A DNA stretch of 64,000 nt from Streptomyces sp. NBC_00285 (GCF_036174265.1 NZ_CP108055.1:3038001-3102000), one strand, 5' to 3'. Numbered from the stretch's first letter, positions 17,279 through 27,269 are shown. Made by a program: numbers and translations. Notes: generated from the letters alone by a model not told the origin.

Positions 17279-19984
17279 ATGACCGACCCCTACGCCATCC
17301 AGCCGAGCGAGCTCGACCAGCTCCCCGACCGGGACCCCGAGGAGACCGCCGAATGGCAGGCCTCCCTGGACGCGGTCGCCAAGGCGGCCGGCCCGCACCG
17401 TGCCGCGTACCTGATGCGCCGCACGCTGGAGAGGGCGGAGGGCAACGGCATCGCGCTGCCGAAGCTCCTCGAGACGGACTACGTCAACACCATCCCCACC
17501 GCCGCCGAGCCGGGCCTGCCCGGTGACCCGGAGATGGAGGCCCGTATCACCGCGTGGAACCGCTGGAACGCGGCCGCGATGGTGACCCGGGGCAGCAAAT
17601 ACGGCGTCGGCGGCCACATCGCCACCTTCGCCTCCGCGGCCTGGCTCTACGAGACCGGGTTCAACCACTTCTTCAAGGGCAAGGAGGCCGACGGGTCCGG
17701 CGACCAGCTCTACATCCAGGGCCACGCCTCCCCCGGCATCTACGCCCGCGCCTTCCTCGACGGCCGGCTGAACGAGCACCAGCTCGACCACTTCCGCCGC
17801 GAGTCGGGCGGCGACGGCCTCCCGTCGTACCCGCACCCCCGCCGCCTGCCCTGGCTGTGGGAGTTCCCGACCGTGTCGATGGGCCTCGGCCCGCTCTCCG
17901 CGATCTACCAGGCGCGTTTCAACCGCTACCTGACGGCCCGCGGCATCAAGGACGTCACGGACTCGCACGTCTGGGCCTTCCTCGGTGACGGCGAGATGGA
18001 CGAGCCGGAGTCGACGGCCGCCCTCGCACTCGCGAGCCGCGAGGGTCTCGACAACCTGACCTTCGTCATCAACTGCAACCTGCAGCGCCTCGACGGCCCG
18101 GTCCGCGCCAACTTCAAGATCGTGCAGGAGCTGGAGGCCCAGTTCCGCGGCGCCGGCTGGAACGTCATCAAGTCGCTGTGGGGCGGTGCGTGGGACGAGC
18201 TGTTCGCGCTCGACACCACCGGCGCGCTCGTACGGCGGCTGCGTGAGGTGCCCGACGCGCAGGTGCAGACGTACCAGACGCGCGACGCCGCCTACATCCG
18301 CCAGGACTTCTTCGGCAAGGACCCGGCGCTCGCCGAGATGGCGAAGCTGCTGTCCGACGACAAGATCCTGGAGTGTTTCCACCTGTCCCGCGGTGGCCAC
18401 GAGGCGCGCAAGGTGTACGCCGCCTACAAGGCCGCCGTCGAGTTCAAGGGCGCGCCGACCGTGATCCTGGCCCAGACGGTCAAGGGCCACACCCTGGGCG
18501 AGGGCTTCGCGTCGAAGAACGCCAACCACCAGATGAAGAAGCTCTCGGTGGACGAGTTCAAGACGATGCGCGATCTGCTCGAACTCCCCATCAAGGACAG
18601 CGACTTCGTCGACGGTGTGGTGCCCTACGGCCACCCGGGCGCCGACTCCCCCGAGGTCCGCTACCTCCAGGAGCGCCGCGCGGCCCTCGGCGGTCCGGCC
18701 CCGGCCCGCCGTACGCACGCGCTCGCCCCGCTGCCCGCGCCGGCGGAGAAGGCCTTCACGTCCTTCGACAAGGGCTCGGGCACCCAGAACGTGGCCACCA
18801 CCATGGCCTTCGTCCGTCTCGTCAAGGACCTGGTCCGCGACAAGGAGACGGGCAAACGCTGGGTGCCGATCGTCCCCGACGAGGCGCGCACCTTCGGCAT
18901 GGAGTCGCTGTTCCCGTCCCTCGGGATCTACTCCCCCAAGGGCCAGACGTACGAGCCGGTCGACCGCGACCAGCTGATGTACTACAAGGAGGCCAAGAAC
19001 GGCCAGATCCTCAACGAGGGGATCACCGAGGCCGGTTCGATGGCCGACTTCATCGCCGCGTCCACCGCGTACTCCACGCACGGCGAGACGATGATCCCGT
19101 TCTACATCTTCTACTCGATGTTCGGCTGGCAGCGCACGGCCGACCAGATGTGGCAGCTCGGCGACCAGCTGGGCCGCGGCTTCCTGGTCGGCGCGACGGC
19201 GGGCCGTACGACGCTGACGGGCGAGGGCCTGCAGCACGCGGACGGCCACTCGCCGGTGATCGCGGCGACGAACCCGGCGGCGCTGTCGTACGACCCGGCG
19301 TTCGCGTACGAGGTCGCGACGATCGTCAAGGACGGACTGCGCCGTATGTACGGCGAGGCGGCCCCGGGCGAGGACCAGAACGTCTTCTACTACCTGACGG
19401 TCTACAACGAGCCGATCCCGCAGCCGGCGAAGCCGTCCGGCTCCGGCGTCGACGAGGGCATCGTCAAGGGCCTGTACCGCTTCAACACGGCCGAGTCGGC
19501 GGGTGTCGAGGTGGCCGCGGCCAACGCCCCGCGCGTCCAGCTGCTCGCCTCCGGCACCGCGATCCACTGGGTCCTTCAGGCCCAGCGGATGCTGGCCGAG
19601 GAGTGGGGGGTCGCGGCCGACGTCTGGTCGGCGACGTCCTGGACGGAGCTGCGCCGGGACGCCCTGGAGGCGGACGCGGCCCTGCTGCGCGGCGAGGAGC
19701 GGGTGCCGTACGTCCGGCAGGCGCTGAACGGCGCCGAGGGCCCGGTGCTGGCGGTCTCCGACTACATGCGTCAGGTCCCCGACCAGATCGCGCAGTGGGT
19801 CGAGCAGGACTGGTCCTCCCTGGGCGCGGACGGCTTCGGCCTCTCCGACACCCGCGAGGGCGCCCGCCGCCACTTCGGCGTCGACGCCGAGTCGGTCGTC
19901 GTCGCGGCCCTGGCCCAGCTCGCCCGCCGCGGCGAGGTCAAGGCGACCGCGGTGAAGGAAGCACGCGAGAAGTACGGCCTGTAG
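17279..19984 (+). CDS. aceE: Pyruvate dehydrogenase E1 component, homodimeric type
   Basis: Thiamine-diphosphate enzyme that decarboxylates pyruvate and acetylates the E2 lipoyl group. The product is 901 residues, normal for the AceE family. It begins [20 protein letters not shown]. Visible segments are [15 protein letters not shown], the ThDP motif [10 protein letters not shown] near residue 238 with the closing NCN, and later [12 protein letters not shown] and [15 protein letters not shown] 17279 is preceded by GAGGAAGG at 8 nt; an in-frame GTG sits just before it. The upstream open frame back to 17000 crosses the operators and is not coding. It should work with the E2 and E3 encoded at 12-15 kb. 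Confidence 0.96.
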   Translation: MTDPYAIQPSELDQLPDRDPEETAEWQASLDAVAKAAGPHRAAYLMRRTLERAEGNGIALPKLLETDYVNTIPTAAEPGLPGDPEMEARITAWNRWNAAAMVTRGSKYGVGGHIATFASAAWLYETGFNHFFKGKEADGSGDQLYIQGHASPGIYARAFLDGRLNEHQLDHFRRESGGDGLPSYPHPRRLPWLWEFPTVSMGLGPLSAIYQARFNRYLTARGIKDVTDSHVWAFLGDGEMDEPESTAALALASREGLDNLTFVINCNLQRLDGPVRANFKIVQELEAQFRGAGWNVIKSLWGGAWDELFALDTTGALVRRLREVPDAQVQTYQTRDAAYIRQDFFGKDPALAEMAKLLSDDKILECFHLSRGGHEARKVYAAYKAAVEFKGAPTVILAQTVKGHTLGEGFASKNANHQMKKLSVDEFKTMRDLLELPIKDSDFVDGVVPYGHPGADSPEVRYLQERRAALGGPAPARRTHALAPLPAPAEKAFTSFDKGSGTQNVATTMAFVRLVKDLVRDKETGKRWVPIVPDEARTFGMESLFPSLGIYSPKGQTYEPVDRDQLMYYKEAKNGQILNEGITEAGSMADFIAASTAYSTHGETMIPFYIFYSMFGWQRTADQMWQLGDQLGRGFLVGATAGRTTLTGEGLQHADGHSPVIAATNPAALSYDPAFAYEVATIVKDGLRRMYGEAAPGEDQNVFYYLTVYNEPIPQPAKPSGSGVDEGIVKGLYRFNTAESAGVEVAAANAPRVQLLASGTAIHWVLQAQRMLAEEWGVAADVWSATSWTELRRDALEADAALLRGEERVPYVRQALNGAEGPVLAVSDYMRQVPDQIAQWVEQDWSSLGADGFGLSDTREGARRHFGVDAESVVVAALAQLARRGEVKATAVKEAREKYGL

Positions 19985-19998
19985 GGGCCGACGCTCGT

Positions 19999-20030
19999 CG
20001 AGGGGGTACGGCGGCTGCCGTGCCCCCTCG
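19999..20030 (+). terminator. Terminator after aceE
   Basis: CGAGGGGGTACGG (19999-20011) pairs with CCGTGCCCCCTCG (20018-20030) with a single G-T mismatch and a 6-nt loop, 15 bases after the aceE stop. Confidence 0.75.
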
Positions 20031-20059
20031 TTGTCAGTGGGTCCCGGCATCATGAAGGT

Positions 20060-21034
20060 ATGCGCGCCGCCCGCCTGATCAAGATGGTCCTGCTGCTCCA
20101 GTCGCGGTCCTCCATGACCGCGGGCGAGCTGGCGCGGGAGTTGGAGGTGTCGGAGCGGACCGTGACCCGGGACGCGCAGGCGCTGTCGGAGGCGGGGGTC
20201 CCGGTGTACGCCGACCGGGGGCGGACCGGCGGGTACCGGCTGATCGGCGGGTACCGGACCCGGCTGACCGGGCTGGCCCGCGGCGAGGCCGAGGCCCTGT
20301 TCCTCTCCGGTGTGCCGGGGGCGCTGCGCGAGATGGGCCTGGAGGACACCGCCTCCGCCGCCCGGCTGAAGGTGTCCGCCGCCCTCCTGCCCTCCCTCAG
20401 CGACGCCTCCCGTACGGCCGCTCAGCGGTTCCATCTCGACGCGCCGAACTGGTTCGCCGAGCCGAAGTCCCCCGAGCTGCTGCCCGCCGTCGCGGACGCG
20501 GTGTGGGACGACCGGCGGTTCACCGCGCGCTACCGGAGCCGGGCGGCCGAGGTGGAGCGGGAGTTGGAGCCGTACGGGCTCGTGCTCAAGGCGGGGGTCT
20601 GGTACCTGTGCGCGCGGATCCCCGGGGACGGTTCCTTCCGGGTGTACCGGATCGACCGGTTCACCGCGGTGACGGCGGGCGAGGAGCGGTTCGAGCGGGA
20701 CGGGGAGTTCGATCTGCCCCGGTTCTGGGAGGAGCGGGCGGAACAGTTCGCGCGGTCGATCCTGCACGCCGAGGTCGTCGTCCGGCTGTCCGCGGGCGGG
20801 GTGCGCGCCCTGCCGTACGCCGTCGACACCGTCACCGCCCGGGAGGCGCTGGCGTCAGCCCGGGCGCCGGACGGGGACGGGTGGGTGACGGTGACCCTGC
20901 GGGTGGAGTCCGAGGAGGTCGCCCACGCGCAGCTGGCCTCGCTGGGGCCGGAGGCCGAGGTGCTGGCTCCGGAGAGCCTGCGGGCGCGGTTCGCGAGGGA
21001 CGCCGTACGTCTGGCGAGGCTGTACAGGACGTGA
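20060..21034 (+). CDS. WYL-domain helix-turn-helix transcriptional regulator
   Basis: The 324-residue product has an N-terminal DeoR-like helix-turn-helix (MRAARLIKMVLLLQSRSSMTAGELARELEVSERTVTRDAQALSEAGVPV in outline) followed by the glycine hairpin DRGRTGGYRLIGGY. The middle has the WYL-type signature WYLCARIPGDGSFRVYRIDR, with the tripeptide present as W-Y-L. The C-terminal WCX-like part ends LRARFARDAVRLARLY. Such proteins respond to small molecules or nucleic acids. The ATG has CATCAT 6 nt upstream and only a weak GAAGGT, so it may be leaderless. Target genes are unknown. Confidence 0.88.
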   Translation: MRAARLIKMVLLLQSRSSMTAGELARELEVSERTVTRDAQALSEAGVPVYADRGRTGGYRLIGGYRTRLTGLARGEAEALFLSGVPGALREMGLEDTASAARLKVSAALLPSLSDASRTAAQRFHLDAPNWFAEPKSPELLPAVADAVWDDRRFTARYRSRAAEVERELEPYGLVLKAGVWYLCARIPGDGSFRVYRIDRFTAVTAGEERFERDGEFDLPRFWEERAEQFARSILHAEVVVRLSAGGVRALPYAVDTVTAREALASARAPDGDGWVTVTLRVESEEVAHAQLASLGPEAEVLAPESLRARFARDAVRLARLYRT

Positions 21035-21108
21035 AGGACTCTGTTAGGGACATAACAATCCGCCGCACTCCACGTGCGCCCCACTCCTTCAGGCCCGATG
21101 CTGGACCC

Positions 21109-21630
21109 GTGATGGACGAGACGGAGTTCTGGGAGCTGGTGGACGGCGCCCGCGAGGCCGCCGACGGCGACCCCGAGGAGCAGGCCGACCTGCTCGTGGA
21201 CCGGTTGCTGGCGCTGGACCCCGAGATGGTCCTCGACTTCGCCCGTCACTTCGAGGCCCGCTACAACCGCGCGTACACCTGGGACCTCTGGGCCGCCGCG
21301 TGGATCCTGCTGGACGGGGCGAGCGACGACGCCTTCGACTTCTTCCGCTGCTGGCTGATCGGCCAGGGGCGCGAGGTGTACGAGGGGGCCGTGCACGACC
21401 CCGACTCGCTCGCCGGGTTCCTGGAGGACTTCGACGAGGAGATCGACGGCGACGGCGAGGAGCTGGGCTTCGCGGCCGACGAGGCCTACGAACAGCTCAC
21501 CGGGACCGTCGCTCCCGACCTCGGTATCCCGCCCGCGGCCGCCGAGCCGCTCGGCACGCCGCTGGACCTGGAGAGCGACCGGGTGCTGGCGGAGCGCTGT
21601 CCGAAACTGTGGGAGCGTTTCCGGGCCTGA
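21109..21630 (+). CDS. DUF4240 domain protein
   Basis: The product of 173 residues starts V-MDETEFWELVDGAREA and is very acidic, with the DUF4240 pattern FWELVDGAR, DLLVDRLLALDPEMVLDFARHF and AAAWILLDGASDDAFDFFRCWLIGQG. Function is unknown; family members are soluble cytoplasmic proteins. GTG 21109 lies 6 nt after GATGCT and is favoured as a leaderless start; the next codon, ATG 21112, is the alternative. The gene is 74 bp after the WYL regulator. Confidence 0.85.
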   Translation: MMDETEFWELVDGAREAADGDPEEQADLLVDRLLALDPEMVLDFARHFEARYNRAYTWDLWAAAWILLDGASDDAFDFFRCWLIGQGREVYEGAVHDPDSLAGFLEDFDEEIDGDGEELGFAADEAYEQLTGTVAPDLGIPPAAAEPLGTPLDLESDRVLAERCPKLWERFRA

Positions 21631-21634
21631 GCGC

Positions 21635-21871
21635 TCACATTCCTGCGGTGGCGCGGCGGCGGGTCGTGTCCGTCGGGATGTAGGCCTGCGTCTGGTCGGC
21701 CCTCACCGCGTGGTGCATCGGGGCCGCGTTGGCCTGGTCGAGGGCGCTCGCGGTGACGGCCGCCGGGCCGAGGAGTACGGCCGCGACGGCGCAGACGACC
21801 GCCCAGGGTCCGCGGGCGCTCCCGGTCCAGCCGCCGGTCTTCTCCGTGGTGTCGGTGTGACTGTTGTTCAT
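21635..21871 (-). CDS. Small single-span membrane or exported protein (78 aa)
   Basis: ATG 21871 follows GGAGG and GGAAG on the minus strand, a strong ribosome binding site that defines the start of a much longer open frame. The product has a polar N-terminus (MNNSHTDTTEKTGG), one hydrophobic segment (WAVVCAVAAVLLGPAAVTASAL), and a short polar tail ending RRRATAGM. It converges on the DUF4240 gene with a 4-bp gap. It resembles small membrane proteins commonly seen in streptomycetes. Function unknown. Confidence 0.75.
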   Translation of the reverse strand: MNNSHTDTTEKTGGWTGSARGPWAVVCAVAAVLLGPAAVTASALDQANAAPMHHAVRADQTQAYIPTDTTRRRATAGM

Positions 21872-22030
21872 TTCTTCCCCACCTCCGGTCAGTGCGTGTG
21901 CATGACGATAGGGCGGCAGTTTCGGCGTGATCCTTGAGTCGCCTACGAGGAACCTGTGAGACCTCGGGCTCTTGACCGCCGCCGTGACTCCCGGCTTACC
22001 TTGGCCGCCCCGAACAGGAGCACCCCGCCC

Positions 22031-23158
22031 ATGACCAGCCCGTACGTGCGCGAGATCACGCGCGAGGACCATCTCGCCCACCTGCGGCTGCATCCCGACG
22101 CCAGCCATCTCCAGATCCCCGAGTGGGCCGACGTGAAGCCCGACTGGCTGGCGGAGAGCGTCGGCTGGTTCGAGGGGGACGTGATGGCCGCGGCGGCACT
22201 GGTGCTGTACCGGCCGCTGCCCGGTACCCGGCGCTCTCTCGCCTACCTCCCCGACGGACCCGCGATCGACTGGCACGGCCCGCGCCCGGAGCGCCTGCTG
22301 GACCCGATGGTCGCGCACCTGGAGAAGCGCGGGGCGTTCTCGGTCCGGATCGGGCCGCCGGTCGTCGTCCGCCACTGGGACGCGGACACCGTGACGGCGG
22401 GCATCGCCGACCCCGACGTCCACCACCTGCGTGAGCTGCCCGCGGCCGGTGTCGACGGCTTCGCGCTGGACACCGGGGAGCGGCTGCGGCAGCTCGGCTG
22501 GCGGCGGTGCGCGCAGGACGAGGACAGCGGACTCGGTCCCGGCCAGCCGCGCTACGGCTGTCACATCCCGCTCGCGGGCCGCTCGGTGGACGAGTTGCGG
22601 GAGGCGCTCGCACCCCACTTCGAGCAGTCCCTGCGCACGGCCGAGTCGGCGGGCGTCCGGGTCTCCTGGGGCACCGCCGCCGACCTGCCCGACTTCTACC
22701 GCCTGTACGCCGTGACCGCGGCCCGCGACGGCTTCCGGGCCCGGTCTCCGGAGTACTTCCGGCGTATGTGGGAGGCGCTGAACGCCGAGGACTCCGACCG
22801 GCTGCGGCTCTATCTCGCCGAGTACGACGGCGAGGTGCTGTCCGCCGCACTGATGATCAACGTCGGCTCCCGGGTCTGGCACTCCTACGCCGCGTCCGGC
22901 CGCCGGGGGCGGGAACTGCGGCCCAGCAGCGCGCTGTTGTGGCGCATGCTGTGCGACGCGCGGGCGGCGGGCGCCGAGACGTACGACCTGCGTTCCGTCA
23001 CCCCCTCCCTGTCCGGGGACCGTCTGCTGGGCCGGCTCCGCTTCAAGACGGGGGCGGGCGGCCGGGTCGTGGAGTACCTCGGGGAGTGGGAACGGCCGGT
23101 GGGCATCCAGGGCAGGGTGCTCCAACGGGCGCTGCGGGTCTATCTCGGGCGCAGGTGA
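22031..23158 (+). CDS. FemX/FemAB-like peptidyltransferase
   Basis: The 375-residue product has two GNAT-like lobes, the arrangement of Fem-type enzymes that add amino acids from tRNA to lipid II. Visible parts are SHLQIPEWADVKPDW near the start, LAYLPDGPAIDWHGP, and in the second lobe LRLYLAEYDGEVLSAALMI, VWHSYAASGRRGRELRPSSALLWRML and YDLRSVTPSL. The C-terminal FKTGAGGRVVEYLGEWERPV is typical of Fem proteins. In streptomycetes such enzymes attach the first glycine of the peptidoglycan bridge or related residues; this paralogue could have another substrate. ATG 22031 is preferred to upstream starts because GGAG lies about 9 nt before it. Confidence 0.85.
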   Translation: MTSPYVREITREDHLAHLRLHPDASHLQIPEWADVKPDWLAESVGWFEGDVMAAAALVLYRPLPGTRRSLAYLPDGPAIDWHGPRPERLLDPMVAHLEKRGAFSVRIGPPVVVRHWDADTVTAGIADPDVHHLRELPAAGVDGFALDTGERLRQLGWRRCAQDEDSGLGPGQPRYGCHIPLAGRSVDELREALAPHFEQSLRTAESAGVRVSWGTAADLPDFYRLYAVTAARDGFRARSPEYFRRMWEALNAEDSDRLRLYLAEYDGEVLSAALMINVGSRVWHSYAASGRRGRELRPSSALLWRMLCDARAAGAETYDLRSVTPSLSGDRLLGRLRFKTGAGGRVVEYLGEWERPVGIQGRVLQRALRVYLGRR

Positions 23159-23216
23159 CGGGGGGCCTGAACGGGCGCACAGGGTCGGCGTCGTGGGCGC
23201 GCTGCGGCGCGGTGTG

Positions 23217-24137
23217 TCAGGTCCTGCCCTGCAGCCGGGCCGCCCGTTCCCTGATCTCCGGCAGCCGGGCCCTGAGGGCGGCGCCCGGGCAGGTCGTCAT
23301 GTAGCCCTCGTTGTGGCCGGCGAGGGCGGGGAGTTCGGCGGCCGTCCCGGCGGCGTACCGGCTGAGACTGTTGCTGGAGGTCAGCCGGACCGTGGCGCGC
23401 GGGTCGATTCCGGCCAGACCCAGCTTCCAGGCGGCCAGGGCGGCGATCGCGTCGGTCATCGCCCGCGGGACGGGGACGCCTGCGGTGAAGGTGCCGAGGG
23501 CGGCGATGCCCGTCGTGCGGTGGTTGAAGCCCTGGGTGTGGGCACCGGTGACGGGACGGTCGACGCCGCCCGCACGGCCCTCATAGATGGTGCCGCAGCG
23601 GTCGACGAGGAAGTTGTAGCCGATGTCGTCCCAGTCCCGGGCGCCCATCTGGCCGGCGGCGAGGTAGCGGATGATGCGGGGCGCGTCGGAGCAGTCGTAG
23701 CCGTTGGGCGAGTCGGTGTGGTGCACGAAGACCACGAGCACCCTGTCGTCGTAGCGCGGGGCGGGCGGGGTGCGGGCGGCGGTGTTCGCCTCGCCGGCGC
23801 CCTTCGCCCACACCGACCTCGGCACGATGTGCGGCCTGGCCGCGGTGTGCGCGACGAGCCCGTGCCGGGCCCCGGCGACGGTACTCGCGGGCCCGGCGGC
23901 CGCCCGCTCGACGCCGTTCGCGCACAGCACCAGGACGAGGGCGACGGTGAGACCGGGGACGCAGGCGAGCACCAGGAGAAGCGGGCGGGGCACCCGGGCG
24001 AGAATCGTGGGCCCGGTGCGGGCTGCGGGGCTTCGCCGCCGCGTGAGCCGTGTGCGGGCCACGTGACGCAGGCGCACCGCGTGGCGTATCCGGGTCGCCC
24101 GGCGCCTTCGCATCCCCCGCGATCTTCGGACACGCAT
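23217..24137 (-). CDS. Membrane-anchored peptidoglycan recognition protein / N-acetylmuramoyl-L-alanine amidase
   Basis: The 306-residue product has an Arg-rich cytoplasmic start, one hydrophobic segment (LLLVLACVPGLTVALVLVL), and an amidase_2/PGRP domain outside. Zinc ligands and nearby motifs are visible: VVFVHHTDSPNGYDC, DDIGYNFLVDRCGTIYEGRAGG, and GHNEGYMTTCPG with the C-terminal His and Cys. Such enzymes cleave the bond between muramic acid and L-alanine. ATG 24137 was chosen because GACAGT lies 6 nt upstream without a Shine-Dalgarno; an in-frame ATG at 24200 would add 21 residues. It converges on the FemX-like gene, another cell-wall function. Confidence 0.87.
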   Translation of the reverse strand: MRVRRSRGMRRRRATRIRHAVRLRHVARTRLTRRRSPAARTGPTILARVPRPLLLVLACVPGLTVALVLVLCANGVERAAAGPASTVAGARHGLVAHTAARPHIVPRSVWAKGAGEANTAARTPPAPRYDDRVLVVFVHHTDSPNGYDCSDAPRIIRYLAAGQMGARDWDDIGYNFLVDRCGTIYEGRAGGVDRPVTGAHTQGFNHRTTGIAALGTFTAGVPVPRAMTDAIAALAAWKLGLAGIDPRATVRLTSSNSLSRYAAGTAAELPALAGHNEGYMTTCPGAALRARLPEIRERAARLQGRT

Positions 24138-24326
24138 GGTCCCACTGTCGGCCGGATCCGCTCCGTCCGCGATGTGTGCTGTGCCACCCGGTGGAACCAT
24201 CGTCCCGGCCCGCGACGTTTTCCCAGGTGCACACGCGCGTGGCCGGTTCGGGGCGGCACGCGTGCGCGTGGCTGATCACTGAGCCCTTCGCCCGCGTACT
24301 AAAGGATCTGAGAGAAAGGCGGCCCC

Positions 24327-25511
24327 GTGGACCTGCTCGACATCCTGCTGTTGCTGGTGATCGCCGCCTATGCGGCCTCCGGCTACCGGCGCGGCCTGGT
24401 GGCCGGCTGCGTCTCGTTCGCCGGATTCGTGGGCGGTGCGATCGTGGGCGTGTGGGTACTGCCCTGGATCATGGATCTGGTGACGCCGGGGAGCACGGCG
24501 GCGACGGTGACCGCGGTGCTGACCGTGCTGGTCCCGGCCGCGGTGGGGCACGAGCTGGCGGGCCGGCTGGCGCTCAGGCTGCGCCGGGAGCTGGACCGGG
24601 GGCCGCTGCGGGTGGCCGACGGGGTGGGCGGGGCGGTCGCCAACTCGGTGTCGGTGATGATCGTGGCGTGGGTCGCCGCGAGTGTCCTGGGCGCGTCCTC
24701 GTCCCCGCTGGTGACCACCGCCATCCGGGACTCCGCCCTGCTCGGCACGGTCCAGGACGCCATGCCGGACACCACTCCGTCCTGGTTCGCGCGGGCCACC
24801 TCCGCGCTCACCGAGGCGGGCTTCCCGCAGGTCTTCAACCCGTTCGAGAACGAGTCGACGGCGGAGGTCGCCAAGCCGACCGGCGACAGCGTCACGGCCG
24901 CCGCCACGAACGCCGCCAAGCTCAGCACCGTCAAGATCGAGGGTTCCTCGGGCACCCAGGGCCGCGAGGGCAGCGGTTTCGTGTACGCGCCGCGGCACGT
25001 GATGACCAACGCCCACGTGGTGGCCGGCATCGACCGGCCGAGCGTGCGCATCGGCGGGGTCGGGCAGGTGTACGAGGCACGGGTGGTCTTCTTCGATCCG
25101 GACAAGGACGTGGCCGTGCTGTACGTCCCGGATCTGCGGGCACCGGTCCTGCGCTGGGACGACAGCGCCGCGCGGGGCGACTCCGCGGTGGTCGCCGGCT
25201 ATCCGCAGGACGGCGACCTGAACCTCCAGGCGGCCACCGTGGCCAACCGGGTGAAGGCCAACGGGCAGAACATCTACAACAACTCCCTCGTCACCCGGGA
25301 GATCTACTCGATCCGCTCGACCGTCCGCCCCGGCAACTCCGGCGGCCCACTGCTGACCACGTCCGGCAAGGTGTTCGGCGTGGTCTTCGCCCGCTCCACC
25401 TCCGACGACGAGACGGGCTACGTCCTGACGGCCGACGAGGTCGGGGTCGACGCCAAGCGCGCGGCGGACGCCACGGCCCCGGTCGACACGGGCGACCTGA
25501 TCAGTTCCTGA
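24327..25511 (+). CDS. MarP-like membrane serine protease (CvpA + trypsin domains)
   Basis: Residues 1-170 form about four hydrophobic segments of the CvpA/colicin V production type. The extracytoplasmic part is a trypsin-like domain with His230 (MTNAHVV), Asp261 (DKDVAVL) and Ser338 (RPGNSGGP). This is the layout of mycobacterial MarP, which supports survival in acid by activating a peptidoglycan hydrolase. The neighbouring PGRP amidase and FemX-like gene make a cell-wall role likely. The GTG start has AAAGGC about 7 nt upstream. All three catalytic residues are present at 394 residues total. Confidence 0.92.
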   Translation: MDLLDILLLLVIAAYAASGYRRGLVAGCVSFAGFVGGAIVGVWVLPWIMDLVTPGSTAATVTAVLTVLVPAAVGHELAGRLALRLRRELDRGPLRVADGVGGAVANSVSVMIVAWVAASVLGASSSPLVTTAIRDSALLGTVQDAMPDTTPSWFARATSALTEAGFPQVFNPFENESTAEVAKPTGDSVTAAATNAAKLSTVKIEGSSGTQGREGSGFVYAPRHVMTNAHVVAGIDRPSVRIGGVGQVYEARVVFFDPDKDVAVLYVPDLRAPVLRWDDSAARGDSAVVAGYPQDGDLNLQAATVANRVKANGQNIYNNSLVTREIYSIRSTVRPGNSGGPLLTTSGKVFGVVFARSTSDDETGYVLTADEVGVDAKRAADATAPVDTGDLISS

Positions 25512-25538
25512 CCTGGTCCTCGCCCGGGTTTCCGGGGG

Positions 25539-26027
25539 TCAGAGACTGCGCCCCATGAGCACGTCGTCGACGTACTCCCCGGCCAGCAGGAACTCCTCGG
25601 GCAGGATTCCCTCGACCGCGAAGCCCTCGGACTCGTAGAGCCCCCGGGCGGGTGCGTTGTGGCCGAGGACGCGCAGGGTGAGGCGTCGGGCGCCGCGGCG
25701 GCGGGCCTCCTCGGTGATCGCGCGGATCAGGGCCCGGCCGACGCCACGGCCGCGGGCCTCCGCACCGACGGCGAAGCCCTGGATCTGACGCACATGGGCG
25801 TTGGCCTCGAGTCCGGTCGGCAGGCCCAGGCGGATGTATCCCAGGATGCGGCGGTCGGCCTCGGCGACCATACAGTCGTCGGGGAGGTGACGTTCGTCGA
25901 AGAACGGCCCGTTCGGCGATTTGGGCCGGCCCTGGACCGAGTGCAGGGTCGACCATTCGGCGTGGTCGAGGCGGGCCAGTTCTTCGTCGTCGTCGGGCAG
26001 TGCGAGGCGTATGGACAGCTGGGACAT
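25539..26027 (-). CDS. GNAT-family N-acetyltransferase
   Basis: The 162-residue protein is a single GNAT domain. Motif A is VRQIQGFAVGAEARGRGVGRALIRAI, with the acetyl-CoA loop RGRGVGRA. Motif B is LRVLGHNAPARGLYESEGFAVEG. The substrate is unknown. ATG 26027 was chosen over an upstream in-frame ATG at 26078 because TAGGGT lies exactly 7 nt before it (26035-26040), giving a probable leaderless mRNA. It is divergent from the epimerase gene with 71 bp between starts. Confidence 0.88.
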   Translation of the reverse strand: MSQLSIRLALPDDDEELARLDHAEWSTLHSVQGRPKSPNGPFFDERHLPDDCMVAEADRRILGYIRLGLPTGLEANAHVRQIQGFAVGAEARGRGVGRALIRAITEEARRRGARRLTLRVLGHNAPARGLYESEGFAVEGILPEEFLLAGEYVDDVLMGRSL

Positions 26028-26098
26028 GAGCGCCACCCTACGGCGGGGGTACCAGAACCAGACATCGCTTTTATGCACCCACCAGGCAGGATGAAGTC

Positions 26099-26995
26099 AT
26101 GCAACGTTCAAGAATCGCGGTGGCCGGGGCGTCCGGTCTGATCGGCTCGGCTCTGGTGCGGTCCCTCACCGCGGACGGGCACCAGGTGGTGCGGCTGGTG
26201 CGCCGGGACCCCCGAGGCGACGACGAGGTCCGCTGGGACGCCGAGGCCGGTCGGGTGGACACGGCCGGGCTCGCCGGATGCGACGCCGTGGTCAACCTCG
26301 CCGGGGCGGGCGTCGGTTCGCGGCGCTGGACCGACGGGTACAAGACCCGCATCCACGACAGCCGGGTCAACGGCACGACCGCCCTCGCCAAGGCCGTCGC
26401 CTCGCTGGACGAGCCGCCGAGGGTCTTCGTGAACGGCAGCGCGATGGGGTACTACGGCGAGACCGGCGACCGGATCGTCGACGAGGACTCGCCCGCAGGG
26501 AAGGGCTTCCTGCCCGAACTGTGCGTGGAGTGGGAGGCGGCGGCCGCGCCCGCGCAGGAGGCCGGCGTACGGACCGCGTTCACCCGCACCGGCCTCGTGG
26601 TGGGCCGCGGGGGCGGAGCCTGGGGCAAGCTGTTCCCGCTGTTCAAGGCGGGGCTCGGCGGGCGCATGGGCGACGGACGCCAGTACTGGTCGTTCATCGC
26701 GCTGCACGACGAGGTGGCCGCGATCCGCCATCTCCTGGAGACCGACGGGCTGTCAGGACCGTTCAACCTCACCGCTCCCGAACCCCTCACGAACGGCGAG
26801 ATCACCGAGGCGATGGGCCGTGTGCTGCACCGGCCGACCCTCTTCGCGGTGCCCGCGCCGGTGCTGCGGACCGTGCTCGGCGAGATGGCCGGGGACGTGC
26901 TGGGCAGCGCACGGGTACGGCCGACGCGACTGCTGGAGTCGGGGTTCACGTTCGCGTTCCCGGAGATCGACGGGGCGATCCGGGCGGCCGCCTGA
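26099..26995 (+). CDS. TIGR01777-family NAD(P)-dependent epimerase
   Basis: The 298-residue protein has the short-chain Rossmann start IAVAGASGLIGSALVRSL and the subfamily segments VVNLAGAGVGSRRWTDGYK, NGSAMGYYGETGDRIVDED, RTGLVVGRGGGAW and YWSFIALHDEV. The C-terminal DUF1731 part contains RPTLFAVPAPVLRTVLGEM and TRLLESGFTFAFPEID. Members (YfcH-like) are widespread with no agreed substrate. CAGGAT lies 6 nt before the ATG, so the mRNA may start at the AUG. Confidence 0.9.
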   Translation: MQRSRIAVAGASGLIGSALVRSLTADGHQVVRLVRRDPRGDDEVRWDAEAGRVDTAGLAGCDAVVNLAGAGVGSRRWTDGYKTRIHDSRVNGTTALAKAVASLDEPPRVFVNGSAMGYYGETGDRIVDEDSPAGKGFLPELCVEWEAAAAPAQEAGVRTAFTRTGLVVGRGGGAWGKLFPLFKAGLGGRMGDGRQYWSFIALHDEVAAIRHLLETDGLSGPFNLTAPEPLTNGEITEAMGRVLHRPTLFAVPAPVLRTVLGEMAGDVLGSARVRPTRLLESGFTFAFPEIDGAIRAAA

Positions 26996-27010
26996 GTCCA
27001 CGGCGCGAGG

Positions 27011-27124
27011 CCGGTGACGGCCACGGGGGACGCCGCACGGCGTCGGTGACGGCCACTGGAGATGTCGTACGCCGCCGGCCGCCACGAGTGACGCCGCACG
27101 CCGCCGGCGACCGTCTGTGACGAG
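27011..27124. repeat. Degenerate ~32-bp tandem repeat
   Basis: Units begin CCGGTGACGGCCAC (27011-27042) and TCGGTGACGGCCAC (27043-27074), each 32 bp and ending GCACGGCG or GTACGCCG. A 29-bp unit ending GCACGCCG follows (27075-27103), then a partial fourth. They lie between the epimerase and the FAD oxidoreductase, with no gene on either strand. Confidence 0.6.
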
Positions 27125-27269
27125 ATGCGACCGGCGTGCGACCGTGCTCTGTTGATGCGCGACTGTTCTTGACCGGTCCCAGTCCTACCCTCGACCCGAA
27201 CTCGGGTATCCCCGGAGCCTGTCGGGGGCATCACGCCCCCATCGGCCGCGCAACCTCGAGGAGGGGCAC

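Noticed and set aside
17162..20767. A 1201-codon minus-strand frame opposite aceE
   Set aside because: Its sequence is Arg/Leu/Val/His-rich with no domain; it mirrors aceE and the WYL gene, which have clear family motifs.
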